Positions 47,440 through 58,722 are shown, counted from the stretch's first letter. The stretch: 64,000 bases of DNA from Isoetes taiwanensis (GCA_021234155.1 JAJEKV010000002.1:33249123-33313122); one strand, 5' to 3'. Translations and numbers: made by a program. Notes: generated by a model not told the origin, from the letters alone.

Positions 47440-48305
47440 CTCTCCCTATCTTTGGTAATGGATGTCTACACATGAAAGAGGTGCATCAATATAGTCTCAT
47501 GGCAGCTAACCTATATCCTCCTTATGCATATCACTCTTATTCGATTTTGCGATGTGAACAAAGTATTCATCTATTACTATTACTCTGTTTGTTTTGAATA
47601 TAGCCTCGTTATGCAGTAGATATCCATTTGCAATTTTGTTTTCATCAACACTAAATGATTCTCTGTATATAGATTGGTCCTCTTTACAATGCGAAGCTCT
47701 TGCACAAGAAGATCTTTGGATCTTAAATATGAAACAAATGACATTTAAAACTAATGACATTACCTCAAATCAAAGCTTCATAACCTATAGTATTGATTCA
47801 CCTGGTATGTTGGCAAAGATATGGTTGCAATGACTTGAAGAATAAGATGGGTTCAAGTCCCAATAATATATGCTATTGTTACATTATTATATGCATAAGA
47901 TGCATCTTTTAACATGTTAGTTTCGAAGGGTCTATAACGTCTTCATTCTCATAAATCTTCATAGTTTTCTTTAATGTCTATTTTTTTTAATGGCTTCTCC
48001 ATACGGCAGTTGACGTAAGGCAGCGAGAACCCTATTTCTATTCTCCAAAACTGTATAATATATGTATAAAATCAACATCTTATGGTATTTTGCAAACCTC
48101 GTTATATAGTATTCCAAAACTTGTACAACTATACCCCACAAACGAGGATTGCTATCTATGGTCTAGATTGAGGAATAACATGCAAATATGCCCATCCAAC
48201 AGCTCTTGATGCCCGGAGTCACCTCTCGTGTAAATATGCACCCAAACCAAAGGGGGTTTCAGGGGGATTTTAAGTTAAAGATTAAAGGTTGTGTATGATA
48301 TATGG
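47440..48305 (+). repeat. R1 dispersed repeat, copy c (unit 2)
   Basis: Duplicate of 30,262-31,130, with the same overlapping ORFs on both strands (47,506-47,760 minus; 47,594-47,833 plus). Confidence 0.75.
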
Positions 48306-49936
48306 TTTGTTTGGTTTCTAACTAAATATAAGATTACTAGAAAAAAAAAATTGGAATTATCTATGTTTTTTAGATGGGTTTTTCAGGGTGGGTTTTCCGG
48401 CGATGGGTCAACGTGAGGAAAGGGGCGATGGCTTTGGACAAGTGGGCTTGGAGCTGATGGAATCAACTGGGAAGGAGCGGTAAGTATGCGTGTGTTGTAG
48501 GCATTTCGTTTTTTACCAAATGCATTCTTTAAGTTCGATTCCAAACGAGCTTTTCTTCGGCCCCCGTAAGGCCAAATTCTTCAAGAAGCAGAAGGGTCTA
48601 GCCATGTCTGCATCTTGGCTTCAATCCAGGTACGCCACTGTTATCTTATGATTCGGGCATGCCTATTGAAGCAGCCCACACCTTATCTTACGATCTTATG
48701 ATTCTGGCATGAGATGGTTCTGCTATAGGTTGTTCTATCCAAAATGGTGAAAAGGGCACCTCTTCTCTCATGGGCGAATTTGCCCCAAATTTTAAACCAC
48801 CGGATCTGTCTCAATTTCGACAAATCTGCAAGTCAAACAGAAATTTTCCTTTCCAAATTATTTTTCCAGAGATGGAGCAACCCTAGATTTTAAAACTTGC
48901 CAATGCTGGCCAGAATTGATCCGGTGGGATTGTTATTTGCAAAGTCTATATGAAAGCTTGAAGACAAATCACCTATGCTACTGGGGAGCTCGACAGTAAG
49001 CTGTCTGTTGTAAAGCTCCAGTCTTCTTAGATTTAGCAAATTCATAGGCCCAACAATTCTGTTCGCTTCTTCTTTTACTAGTGCTCGGGAAAGTATGGGT
49101 CAATTTAGGCATTATATCACAGAGACAAAGCTATTTTACACTGTGGCCTCAGCAAAGTACTGACAATATTGACGCAGATGGCTCTTCTGGCTTTGTCTCC
49201 AAGGCATTCCGTAAACAGGGAGGTTTCTCGCTGAGGAGAAACAAATAACCCTAAACTGATGTCTCTGCCTACAAATAACCCTAAATCGATGTCTCTGCTT
49301 AATTATTGCAATCACATTGTCTATGTTAGCTTTGTCTTGAATTGAAAAGAGAGCCATAGATTGGTGGTTTAGGGTTTCTTTCTCGTGAAGCTTCAACATA
49401 CAGAATTTAGAGCCATCACTTTAGCCTGCATTAAAAACCTAATATTCAGAGCCATCACTTTAGAGGTCTCTGGAGCATTTTAATTTTATTTATTGAGGCC
49501 TGTTGCATGCACCCAAATGATAGGTTTGCTCTTTTTTGATAAGTGATCGGGTCTAAAGTTTTTCTTTGCAACACATCCGGGTCCATCATAGGCCAATCGA
49601 GATGTTTGTCATAGGCCAATCGAAGTCATCTCTCGCTTTTACCAAAATTGTCCAAGATCTACTGAAGAAACAACAAATTTATGAGATACCAAGATGCTTA
49701 CTATTCTGACGGACCTCTCTAAAGTGAGGATTCCTATTATAATGACCTCTCTTCTCCATGCTTTGAGTCGAAGCTCTACAAATATGTTATTTCAGCTACA
49801 TGTATTAAGAGGACGACACAAAGATTGTCTTTTACATATGGAACTTCTTATTTTGCTACTAGCACGCTGGAAGCTAGGTTGCATTTCAAGCAGTGGTGTC
49901 AATTGCAACAACTAGTTACCTAACAACTAGTTACCT
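48306..49936. other. No firm gene (unit 2 copy of 31,131-32,759)
   Basis: Same content as unit 1. Differences again cluster at CAG/CTG, here with the non-CAG/CTG form in unit 2 (for example GATCGGGTCT against GATCAGTCT near 49,545). Confidence 0.4.
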
Positions 49937-50543
49937 AGCATATGCAATGACTTGAAGGATAAGATGGGTTCAAGTCCCAATAATATATGCTATTGTTACA
50001 TTATTATATGCATAAGATGCATCTTTTAACATGTTAGTTCCAAAGGGTCTATAACGTCTTCATTCTCATATCTTCATAGTTTTTTTTTAATGTCTTTTTT
50101 TTTTTTTTTTTTTAATGGCTTTCCATACGGGAGTTGACGTAGGGCAGCGAGAACCCTTTTTATATTCTCTAAAACTATATAATATATGTAAAAAATCAAC
50201 ATCATTAGGTACATTGTCTCAAACCTTATAGTATTTTGCAAACCTCGTTATATAGTATACCAAAACTTGCACAACTATACCCCACAAACGAGGATTGCTA
50301 TCTATAGTCTAGATTGAGGAATAACATGCAAATATGCTCATCCAACAGCTCTCGATGCCCGGAGTCACCTCTCGTGTGAATTTGCCCATTGTATGGGTCC
50401 CATGACCTATTGGTCTCCGTGGACGTTAAAAAAACTATTCTATTCTATTCTATTCTATTCCTTTAACACATTTCGTAATCTAACCTTACATTTTTGCTAG
50501 AAATGCATAACATATTTCGTAACCTAGCCTTAATACATCCTTA
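49937..50543 (+). repeat. R1 dispersed repeat, copy d (unit 2), left of the Helitron
   Basis: Ends at CCTTA (50,543) and resumes at 55,740 (ATCTTTTGTAGACC) on the other side of the Helitron. The joined order matches copy a at 4471-4490. Confidence 0.8.
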
Positions 50544-50555
50544 CTAGAAACGTGT

Positions 50556-50572
50556 GCCCGGCGATGCCGGGC
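50556..50572 (-). terminator. Helitron 3' terminal hairpin
   Basis: GCCCGGC GAT GCCGGGC: 7-bp GC stem, 3-nt loop, 8 nt before the terminal CTAG on the minus strand. This is the rolling-circle termination signal of Helitrons. Unit 1 copy at 33,385-33,401. Confidence 0.9.
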
Positions 50573-50694
50573 ATTATCATGAACGTGTAAGACGGATAGT
50601 TGCAATCGAGTTCTCATATGCAATAGAATGTCATAGATGTAATATGTAACATTTATGGATATGCTCCTACACACTTTCCAGTGGCTCACATTTG

Positions 50695-51185
50695 CACATA
50701 AAGAGGCATGGAAGAATCACATCCATTCGCACTGGTGCACACTGCCTCAGAATTGAAAAAGGCAAATGGGACCATAGGGAACGTGCAAGGTATGTCAATG
50801 TTGCCAGGTGGGAGCTATTGAAGATGAATGCTATACTCCTCAGCTTCACCCAAAGATTTATGATGACTTCGATTACACCTTATGGATCTGCTAAATGTGC
50901 TCCTGCGAACACCTGTAGTAATGGCATTATCATCCTATATCTTGGAGGTTCTCGACATGCAAGATGAAATATATTTTGCATCATCATATTAATAAGTACA
51001 AATGTACAATCTAGCAGCAATTCTATTATTGTTAAAGCTTTTCCCTTGAAAACCCTTTGGGGCGGGGTTCTTTTAATCCTACAAAGTATAGTTTTGTTGT
51101 GCTCTTTTCCTTATATTGGATCCAATAGACACGCTGGTGCCCGTGGACAATAAAAGTCAATTCAGTTCAGTTCAATTTAATTCTT
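50695..51185 (+). mobile_element. LINE-A 3' fragment nested in the Helitron (unit 2)
   Basis: Duplicate of 33,523-34,010, with the HIKRHGRITSIRTGAH frame, 3' UTR foldback and AGTTC-type tail. Confidence 0.75.
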
Positions 51186-51813
51186 ACTGATTATGCATTC
51201 GTTAAAAACATTCCAAAAGGTTTATAAGGGAGCATTAGTCGTATGTGAGTATGGCAGTAATGGTACTTGTATATTTATAGTGCTTTGGTTTTATGGAAGT
51301 GCATAAATGTAATTGGTGCATTATATATCTAGCTTCCATCTGAACAAAATTTACAATGTTTAATGTCGGCATCGTAAAGGGTGGTTGAGTGTAATCCTAC
51401 ATGGGGTACTATGTACAATCATATTGTAAGGATGAACCAACTTGATGAATACTATCACCCAGCATCAAAGGCTTTGTTTCGCAATGGTGGAGATGTTTGA
51501 ATGACTCCTTGAATGTAAAAAGGCCATGCAGTTAACAATATACATCTAAATTAAAGAAATGTGTTGTTCTATATAAATCCGAGATATGATTTTGTTGCAT
51601 AGAAATAATGGACACTCAATAAATGCGGTGGAAAATGAGTGTAAGTAATATTTTGACTTGTATGCTTTCGGAAGATCAAAACAATTCATGAAATATCCCA
51701 AACTTATAAACTTACAAATTAAATAAGGTAGGTTAACAAATCCGATACAAATGCCACTCTCACCAAAATAATATACTCAGAGTTCAATTTCTAACTTTGC
51801 AAGCGTATATGTC

Positions 51814-52116
51814 ATGTATAGAACCAAAACACTTCAAATTTCGTGGAACTTATTAGAAGTTGGTGGGTCATACCGACTGGCTAATTTGAGCATTGAGCAA
51901 GGAAAAATGAAGAATATAAGGTGTTGTTTTATACGTGGAAATCCAATTGCAAACATCCTTCTGCCCGAACAGGACTTCCAACTGCTTGGTGTATCAAGAC
52001 ATCACTTGTCTGAATTCCTAAATACTTTTAAGGGAATAATGAAGGATGTAAATATTTCAGTTTCATCAGCATATTATGCATTTAAAGACAATGTTGATCG
52101 CAACAAAATTATCTGA
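51814..52116 (+). CDS. Open frame in the Helitron, unrecognised
   Basis: 100 codons from ATG at 51,814 to TGA. Contains RCCFIRGNPIANILLPEQDF and HHLSEFLNTFKGIMKDVNIS, ending DNVDRNKII. Composition is protein-like without low complexity, and the translation is identical in the unit 1 copy. It runs opposite to the Helitron and to the minus-strand exon fragments. A captured fragment or a chance frame; family not recognised. Confidence 0.3.
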   Translation: MYRTKTLQISWNLLEVGGSYRLANLSIEQGKMKNIRCCFIRGNPIANILLPEQDFQLLGVSRHHLSEFLNTFKGIMKDVNISVSSAYYAFKDNVDRNKII

Positions 52117-54163
52117 TTTCTTGATTTACATAGAAAGTCCAAATGGTGTATTTTAAGAAGATAAAATGCCACAATGTTTGCGATGGAAGAAACATCTGTG
52201 GTGATCATAAAACAATGAAAGGAGCCCTGTAGCAAATTGATCAAAGATCTGAACATTCAAACAGCTAAACTTACCTATTTGGAAGAAATGCGACTTAACA
52301 TTGAGCCTTGTTACTCGTCCTGAGAAGTTGATATATTTATGGAAGAGATGTCTGAACATCATTGCCATCCTAAAACGACTCTAAAAAAACATCCACTTTC
52401 TAGAATGAAGTCTGGAATGAATAAAATAGAATGTGACTGTAGCCACTGACTCACAATGCCAAGTATCTGCCTTGCACCATCATTCCGGCCAGCAACATAA
52501 AACACGACAGAACAGGTTCTACGTCTAACACCAAAGTGCAGATCTTAGAGTCTTTGACTTCCTCCATCGATACTTTATCACAGCACAAAGCAAGAACATT
52601 CTAACTAAGGAATCAAAGATCCAAAGCAACACCACTCCCGGAAGCATGAAGAGATGGATAAAAATCCTCCTTGTACCGAAAAAGGTAAGCCCTCCATTTC
52701 TGATGCTCCAACCACGAAGTTAAGGTAGAGAATGGCTATGGCGGCGTGTCCAGGAAACTATTGAAGCTTAAGATAGAATTTCTGACGTGTCATCATCTAA
52801 TCCTGGCCGTCAGATATAGGGCGCAATGCAAAACCGACACATGGTAAAACATTATAATATAGGATCATTTAAAAAAAAAATCTATATGCTAATCTTTCTT
52901 TGCAGAGGTAGCAAGGGCGGGGATGCACCGTCAAGTTGCGTAACTACCTCCCAAAAAAGACAAATTAGTCACAACTTACATTATAGAATAGACTTGAAGA
53001 AATTAGAGATTAAATGCACCGCAATAAGAATGCGATTCGCAAAGATACCATCTAAATGTGCCACCATCTTGCAGATGGTCTTATTTGTTTACCATTTCAA
53101 AAGACAAATCTCTATGCTAACCTCTCTCTGCACGGACAGTAAGGAGGAAAGAAAGTACCTTGGAGTGCGAAAATTGTAGAACATTAACTTCATGATGGAT
53201 GCTCCATATGATTAGCGTATACTGATTTGAATCAGTCTACAATAGTTAAAATTATGTGCAGGCATTAGGATGTTTCTGAGTATTTTACACAATATGGTCA
53301 ATCCAACTGGATATCTATAAGGAAGTCATGGGTTGGGATGGAATTTGATGTTTGTTACCTCTCAACTGCAAGAAAGAACATAGAATTAGCGAGACACAAA
53401 TTAGAATGTAGAGAGAAGAATATGCAGAAATACATAATTTAAGAAATAATAAGATGTTCAATCTTCTGACCTGCATACCAAACTGCTACAGAAATCCCAT
53501 TGCTTCAATAACTGTTGTGTGTGCACATTTACACCAAAAGGTGGTCCATGTGCATGCATGTGTGTCCACATCAACAATTGTATTTCTAACGTAGAAGGCA
53601 TATGCAAATATAAAAGATGTCAAATGCAGTTTTGCATTCCCATTATATTATTTGCAACTATTAGAAATATGTACCTTGAAAGTCAAGAGAACATAGCTTA
53701 ATCTGGGCACTTACTTGAGCTGCTAATTAATTGTATTTGGCATTCCGATCCATATCTATAGTTTGCAAGAGCCTCATATATTCCAAGCAACGTGCATAAG
53801 AAGAGCAGGATGTTGCAGCAAGCTGGATAAAAAGGAATCAAACTGGATGCAGCAAATCGAAATGCAATTCAATGACATGTTAATAAATTGAGGATACCCG
53901 CTCCGTCCGGCCCATTTTTGTATGCAGACTTCAAGGAAAGCATCGCTTCGTTCGAACTTTGTTTCCAACATATGGCTTAATATATTTAAAAATCTGCACT
54001 TGCATGCCATTCTAACTTCGTCCAGGAAATCAGACATGTGTCGCTAGCTCCTTACAATAATGATACATGTTGCTGGGAGAAGAATACAAATCAGAAATTA
54101 ATTCTATTAGAGACTTCAAATGCAAAAATTTAACACTGAAACAACACGTAATCTGAATAATAC
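52117..54163. other. Helitron interior without a firm gene
   Basis: The minus ORF 52,153-52,368 (NVQIFDQFATGLLSLFYDHH) and minus ORF 53,774-54,037 (FLDEVRMACKCRFLNILSHM) are protein-like and may be captured exon pieces, but lack clean splice borders. The unit 2 duplication end lies at 53,739. Confidence 0.35.
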
Positions 54164-54334
54164 CTGGTTGGTCTTGTAGATGCCATTGTAGAGCTTACAG
54201 AAGCACCCTTGCAGCAAGAGATCTTCCCTAGCATACAATAGTGACAGCATGTAACCTGGCACGGCAACATGATAAATTTGCACAAATTTAGGTGGCAAGT
54301 CCACCATGTAAGTGCATGAGTGAACACAAATTAT
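54164..54334 (-). CDS. Captured exon fragment in the Helitron
   Basis: 171 nt (exactly 57 codons, phase 0 at both ends) between acceptor TTTACTTTTAG and donor AACCAG|GTATTA on the minus strand. It reads MVDLPPKFVQIYHVAVPGYM and LLYAREDLLLQGCFCKLYNG, ending YKTNQ. It would splice in frame after the 47-nt exon at 54,967-55,013, which also ends in phase 0. Family not recognised. Two matching exons in order support capture of a genomic gene segment with introns. Confidence 0.5.
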
Positions 54335-54966
54335 CTAAAAGTAAAAGGCATGCACAGGCATGGTGGATCCACCTCATGATAGCTAGCTGACACCAACGAA
54401 ATACATAGCCCTCATTCAAACATCATGGCTTTATAAAAGTCAACCTAAACTAAACTCCACAGCAATCATAAGTCTGCAAAACCAATGTTCCTTATTACCA
54501 GCCAATATTCTACTCAGCAGAAGGAATAAGGACATGCAATGTTTTCAATAATCTGACATCACAACTGACGTTGGTCACATTTTAGTTGCACGCAAAGAAC
54601 ATGACCTCGCGCACCAGAGTTGGAAGTCCCCATCAATAAGCATACCTTTTTTAAAAGAATAAAGCAAACATTTGCAGTATCAGCAAAAAACATTTCAAAA
54701 GCAGAAGCATTCATGATCTTGAAGGAAAAATAATAGACACAAAACTATTCACGGAAAGAGATAACCAAAGCATTGGCTGCAAACAAAAATAAAAGCCACT
54801 ATACCTCTTGAAAGCCAGTGGCATGTAAATAGAACTTTATTTTCAATACTCAATAAACTCACTATATTCAAGGCACGCATCTTTTGAGACATTTTTAAGA
54901 GCTTGCAAACGAATGATATTGCAGGCCTTTAACCATTAAACAGAGAAATATACACATCAAAAATAC
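54335..54966. other. Probable captured intron
   Basis: AT-rich sequence between the two captured exon candidates, with GT at one border (54,966) and AG at the other (54,335-54,336) on the minus strand. No other feature seen. Confidence 0.4.
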
Positions 54967-55013
54967 CTGAAACCCTATTACAATGTTGTCTGCTACTTGG
55001 TCTTTGTCTACAC
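54967..55013 (-). CDS. Captured small exon in the Helitron
   Basis: 47 nt between acceptor GTGTTTGCAG and donor TTTCAG|GTATTT, reading VDKDQVADNIVIGFQ in the open frame. Same strand and compatible phase with 54,164-54,334. Too short to classify. Confidence 0.45.
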
Positions 55014-55662
55014 CTGCAAACACCCAGCAACAACTTCAGTAGAATGTGGTGAAGAAAAATGTACTTGAAATGAAGATGTAGATAGATAGAGCTTTCCTTG
55101 CATCATCTATGGAATACTCAATGAACTACGATTCAAACCCTGCCTTTGTCAAGCCCTACAAATTCTCCCATGATTCAGCCCTATGAACTGTAAAAACCCT
55201 TGAGTTCAGAATGCTAATGGATGCCCAACAGATGAAACTGCCCCATGAAAGCATAACTTACCGCTCTGCTTTAGTCCAACTCTAAGTGATTCTGACGCAG
55301 GTTCAAAGAAAAATGAGTAGAGTATGTTTCGCACAATATTGAAGGGGATTGGGATTTGTGGGCCAAAGAAAAATCAGTACCTCAGCATTCAATGAAAAGG
55401 TATCCAAATCCTGTTTTCGCTATGATCAAGACACTGGAGCGGACAAAGCAATGACAAACCAGGTCTTCTGATTTCTTTGAAATCTCTCCAAACAGAGACG
55501 CTATGAAGAGGAAGTTAGCGTCCAAACCTTGGAGCAAGAGCCAAAATAGCGCCGTTGGAGCGCCATTGGAGACCGGAGACGATGGAGATGAAAGGGCTCG
55601 ATTTCAAATCATCCCGCGAAGTAGACACATACGGAAGAAAAGAATTCCCGCAAGGGCGCAAA
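55014..55662 (-). other. Helitron 5' region, possible captured 5' UTR/first exon
   Basis: GC-richer DNA at 55,490-55,660. On the minus strand an ATG near 55,566 opens MALQRRYFGSCSKVWTLTSS. On the plus strand an Arg/Lys-rich ORF lies at 55,503-55,730. Neither is recognised. Confidence 0.3.
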
Positions 55663-55698
55663 GGGAACGCCGCATGCGGCGTAAGATGCGGCGTTCCC
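55663..55698. repeat. Perfect 13-bp inverted repeat near the Helitron 5' end
   Basis: Arms GGGAACGCCGCAT (55,663-55,675) and ATGCGGCGTTCCC (55,686-55,698) with a 10-nt loop, about 41 bp inside the 5' TC end. A smaller palindrome GCCGCATGCGGC overlaps the left arm. Confidence 0.85.
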
Positions 55699-55739
55699 CT
55701 GGCACGGAACCCAACATGCTCCCAAAATAAAAAAGAAGA

Positions 55740-55828
55740 TATCTTTTGTAGACCTATCTCTCAATTTTTATTTCTTAGGACTAGAATTTTTAATTTGTGA
55801 AGGGTTCATATTCATATTTGATAGGCGC
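55740..55828 (+). repeat. R1 dispersed repeat, copy d, middle part
   Basis: Continues R1 after the Helitron (ATCTTTTGTAGACCTATCTC as in copy a) up to the L1 insertion at ATAGGCGC. Confidence 0.75.
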
Positions 55829-56279
55829 TTTTTTTTTTTTTTTTTTTTTTTTTTTTGAAGAATATAAGAATATATTAGACCACTAGAATGCGATCAAGTA
55901 CAATGATAAGTGTGGTGCTAAGAAATGAAGCGCCCATCATGATCCACAATCTGTAGAAATGTCGACCAAATTTCCCGCTTAACTGTGCCAGACAAGCTTG
56001 AGACTTGGTAAGCCTGCCACAACTTATGCCTCAAGATCGGAACCAATCGAAAAGGGCTAAGCACTGCATTTTGAAAGACCTTCACTCTCCTTCTTTTCCA
56101 AATCAGCCACAAAGCCAAGCTCTGCATAAATGAAACGCCTGCCGCTTGGCCACTGCCCACCTGCTAGGAAGGACTCCCAAGAGAATCTTCTGACTGCATA
56201 GTGAAGTCCCAAAGAGGGCTCTTACCCAGGACCAAGCTGCCCCTACTTCTGTGCATAGGACAAAGCAGTGCTCAATGGT

Positions 56280-58722
56280 CTCACGTCGCCTCCCACATAA
56301 AGGACATGTTTCCGCTACCTGAGGCTTGAACTTGTGGACTCAGACATTCACCCTGAGGCTACGGTGCAAGATCTGCCACAAAAGGGTACGGATTTTAGGA
56401 GGAGGCAATGTATTCCACGCCCACTTCCACATGGCGGGCCACTTACTCCCTGGAAGCTTAAGCGACCACTTATCCGAAGGCGGCAACGTGTCCTGAAGCG
56501 CTAGGAGCCCATAAGCCGATGCTACAAACTGAGATGCATCAAGTCCACTATGCGACTTCCAAATGCGATTGACTTGAGAAGACAGCTGCAATGGAATAGC
56601 ATTGGCAATTCTGGCCCAAGTCCGTATGTCCCACTGCCTAAGGCCAAATCTCTCCCTAAAAAACTCCCACGGCGCCAAATGACCCTCCCAATACCAGTCA
56701 CGGATGGATGTTACCCCTGCAGCAATCCATCGGCGCTTACCTGGGTGCAGGGAAGAGGCCAAGGGAGATGCAGAGTCCAAGGGTACCTAGAGAAAGGGCG
56801 ATGAGGTTACCATACACCTGCTAGGGTCCAATGAAAAGAGAACCTTGACCACCTTCCAGGCCTCCAGGAGACCCTTAAGAAAAGGCGAAGCATGAGGGAA
56901 TGGCCGCAAATCCTCAAACAGAGCCCACGGCAACTGAGCCGGAATAGCTGGCTTCCTAAACACAATAGAGTGACGAAGCGACTGTGCCAACAGAGCCAAA
57001 CCTGGGGATTGTTGATCCTGCAACAATTGCCAGATGAATTTTGACACCAGAACCTTCGTGTGCAATGAACATCAAGCATACCCAAGCCCCCTGCCTGTCT
57101 GGGACGCACACACTTCCACCATGCGACCTTCACTGTAGTCCCCTCCTCATTCCCTCCCCAAACAAAATTGCGAATGGTGTCATCCAACTCGGCGCAAGTA
57201 TGCAGGAGGCTGCGTAAACATGAGTGCTACAGAGCACTGACTTGGCTACCAGAATCCTACCAGCCATGGTGAGTTTACTTCCCCTCCACCAATTCAAATG
57301 CTGCTTAAGATTCTGTAATGTCTTTGCCCAAATTGCCCTAGCATTAATGTCCAAGCCAAATGGTATGCCTAACAGTTTGGCAGCTGTGTGTGGCGGTGTT
57401 AGAGCCCAGGGAAACTGACTCAACCACATAGGAGGAGGTTCCTCCAGTACGCACATGGCCGAGCACTTCGACCAGTTAAGCAAGCATCCCGAAGCTAAAG
57501 AAAAGGCATCCAAAATATTCTTGGCTGCCTGGAGATTGGACTCATCTGCATGGGTACAAGCATGTTAGGGCCTACATGTTTTGGAAACTACCTAGAAAAT
57601 ACTCTGGGTAGTCAAAGATGATGATATATTTGAGTTCTTAACATCTTCTTGACATCACAAAGTACCTTACAACATGTATGTACTACTACTCTTGAACATA
57701 ACACAATTTCTTTTAGTCAATCTTGTAGTCTAGGTACTTTAAAATACAATTATGTACTTGCACAGAAGTACACAGAAAAGTACCTTTTTGGTATGTAGGC
57801 CCTAACATGCTTTCACCCGCATGAAGAAAGAGGAATGTATCATCCGTAAATTGACTACAAACCTGTTGCGACCCATCATCCATGCGGAGATCTTGCACTA
57901 CATTGTCAGCAATTGCCACCTGAAAAAGCTGCGAGAGAGCTTCTGCCACTATAGTGAACAAGAAGGGAGCCAACGGACATCCCTGCCTAATGCCTCGGCC
58001 CACAGAAAAGATTGAAGAGGTCTCACCCTGACACCACACTGTCGCCCTAGCAGACACGTGCAGCTTCATAACCGTTTCCCTGAAACTAGGTCCGCATCCA
58101 AAGGCCTGCATCATATCTGCCAAGAACTGCCAGCTGACACTGTCATAAGCCTTGGCAAAATCCAGCTTAAGAAAAACAAGGGGTTGCCTCATCCTAAGAG
58201 CCCAATGGACTCCCTCAAAAGCAGCAGCCACATTATGAAGAATATTCCGCTGAGGTATAAAACCAGACTGCTCTGCACTAATGGCGTGAACTAGTACTGG
58301 CTTAAGCCTCTCAGCCAAAGCCTTAGCAATGATTTTATACACTACAGACAACAATAAGCCTCCAGTCATTGATGGTTTTAGAATTTTTACACTTGGGTAT
58401 AAGTGAAATACAACATGTATTCAGCAGAGGATGCATCGAGTTATTCCCCAAAAGATCCACATACACCTGCACCACCGAGTCCCCCACCCATTCCCAGTAC
58501 TTCTGAAAAAACTCCACTGGTATTCCATCCAACCCAGGACACTTATTCCGAGGCAACAGGCGGCATGCGTCCCCCAACTCCTGCCCTGTCAACGGCTCCT
58601 CTAAGCTCTGTCTTTGAAGGGCTGAGATTCTTGGCGATACCTTGGCCAGCACGAGCTCTTGAAAAACACTCTGTGAGGGAAGCGGGCTCTCCTTGAAAAA
58701 TGCAGAGGCTTGGGTACTGGCT
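56280..58722 (-). pseudogene. L1 ORF2 remnant: reverse transcriptase and zinc knuckle
   Basis: In order: pre-RT with NKCPGLDGIPVEFFQKYW (about 58,520); WRLIVV then KIIAKALAERLKPVL; SAEQSGFIPQRNI; FLKLDFAKAYDSVSW (about 58,150); GIRQGCPLAPFLF; catalytic QFTDDTFLF (about 57,840); [foldback insertion]; SGCLLNWSKC and LGIPFG with WRGSKLTMAGRILV (57,130-57,513); AWWKCVRPRQAGGLGM (about 57,090); and near the end a Cys/His knuckle CPLCGRRRETIEHC (about 56,300). Several frameshifts and stops are present, and the endonuclease and ORF1 are missing. Both catalytic Asp are kept, with Thr replacing the usual Ala/Val before them. Confidence 0.85.
57558..57812. mobile_element. MITE-like foldback element inside L1 RT
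   Basis: 255 bp with perfect 20-bp terminal inverted repeats: AAGCATGTTAGGGCCTACAT at 57,558-57,577 and its complement at 57,793-57,812. No coding capacity. It splits the RT frame between LFLHAGES and ADESNLQAA. The outer CATG may be a 4-bp target duplication, in which case the true ends are TTAGGGCC. Superfamily not assigned. Confidence 0.8.

Larger units (their letters stand above)
36563..53739 (+). repeat. 17.18-kb tandem duplication, unit 2
   Basis: Second copy of 19,385-36,562. Its 5' LTR is truncated (starts inside the LTR at 36,563). Its right end continues into unique Helitron sequence (GCATTCCGATCC at 53,740). Unit 2 is the better-read copy of the element's pol and ORF3. Unit 1 is better around 20,640-20,700 and 32,360-32,480. 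Confidence 0.9.
50544..55739 (-). mobile_element. Helitron, complete, non-autonomous (5.2 kb)
   Basis: On the minus strand it starts TCTTC at 55,739 and ends with a GC hairpin (50,556-50,572), an 8-nt spacer (ACACGTTT) and CTAG at 50,547-50,544. It sits between A and T without a target duplication, as Helitrons do. Joining the flanks gives ...CAAAAGATA|TAAGGATGT..., exactly the uninterrupted R1 sequence at 4471-4490, which defines both ends. No RepHel helicase or Rep motif is visible, so it depends on another element. Inside are exon-like fragments (54,967-55,013; 54,164-54,334), a LINE-A fragment (50,695-51,185) and an open frame at 51,814-52,116, consistent with gene capture by rolling-circle transposition. 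Confidence 0.9.
55829..58722 (-). mobile_element. L1-type LINE, 5'-truncated, poly(A) tail
   Basis: Minus-strand element ending in a poly(A) tail (T-run at 55,829-55,857), beginning near 58,722. Probable target duplication: ATAGGCGC (55,821-55,828) and ATAAGGCGC (58,723-58,731), one base different. The RT sequence is plant L1 in style. A 255-bp foldback element interrupts RT at 57,558-57,812. The LINE itself sits in R1 copy d. Confidence 0.85.

Noticed and set aside
57558-57812. Harbinger-type MITE with TTA target duplication
   Set aside because: The flanks are TTA on one side and TAA on the other, so the bases are part of the inverted repeat and not a direct duplication.
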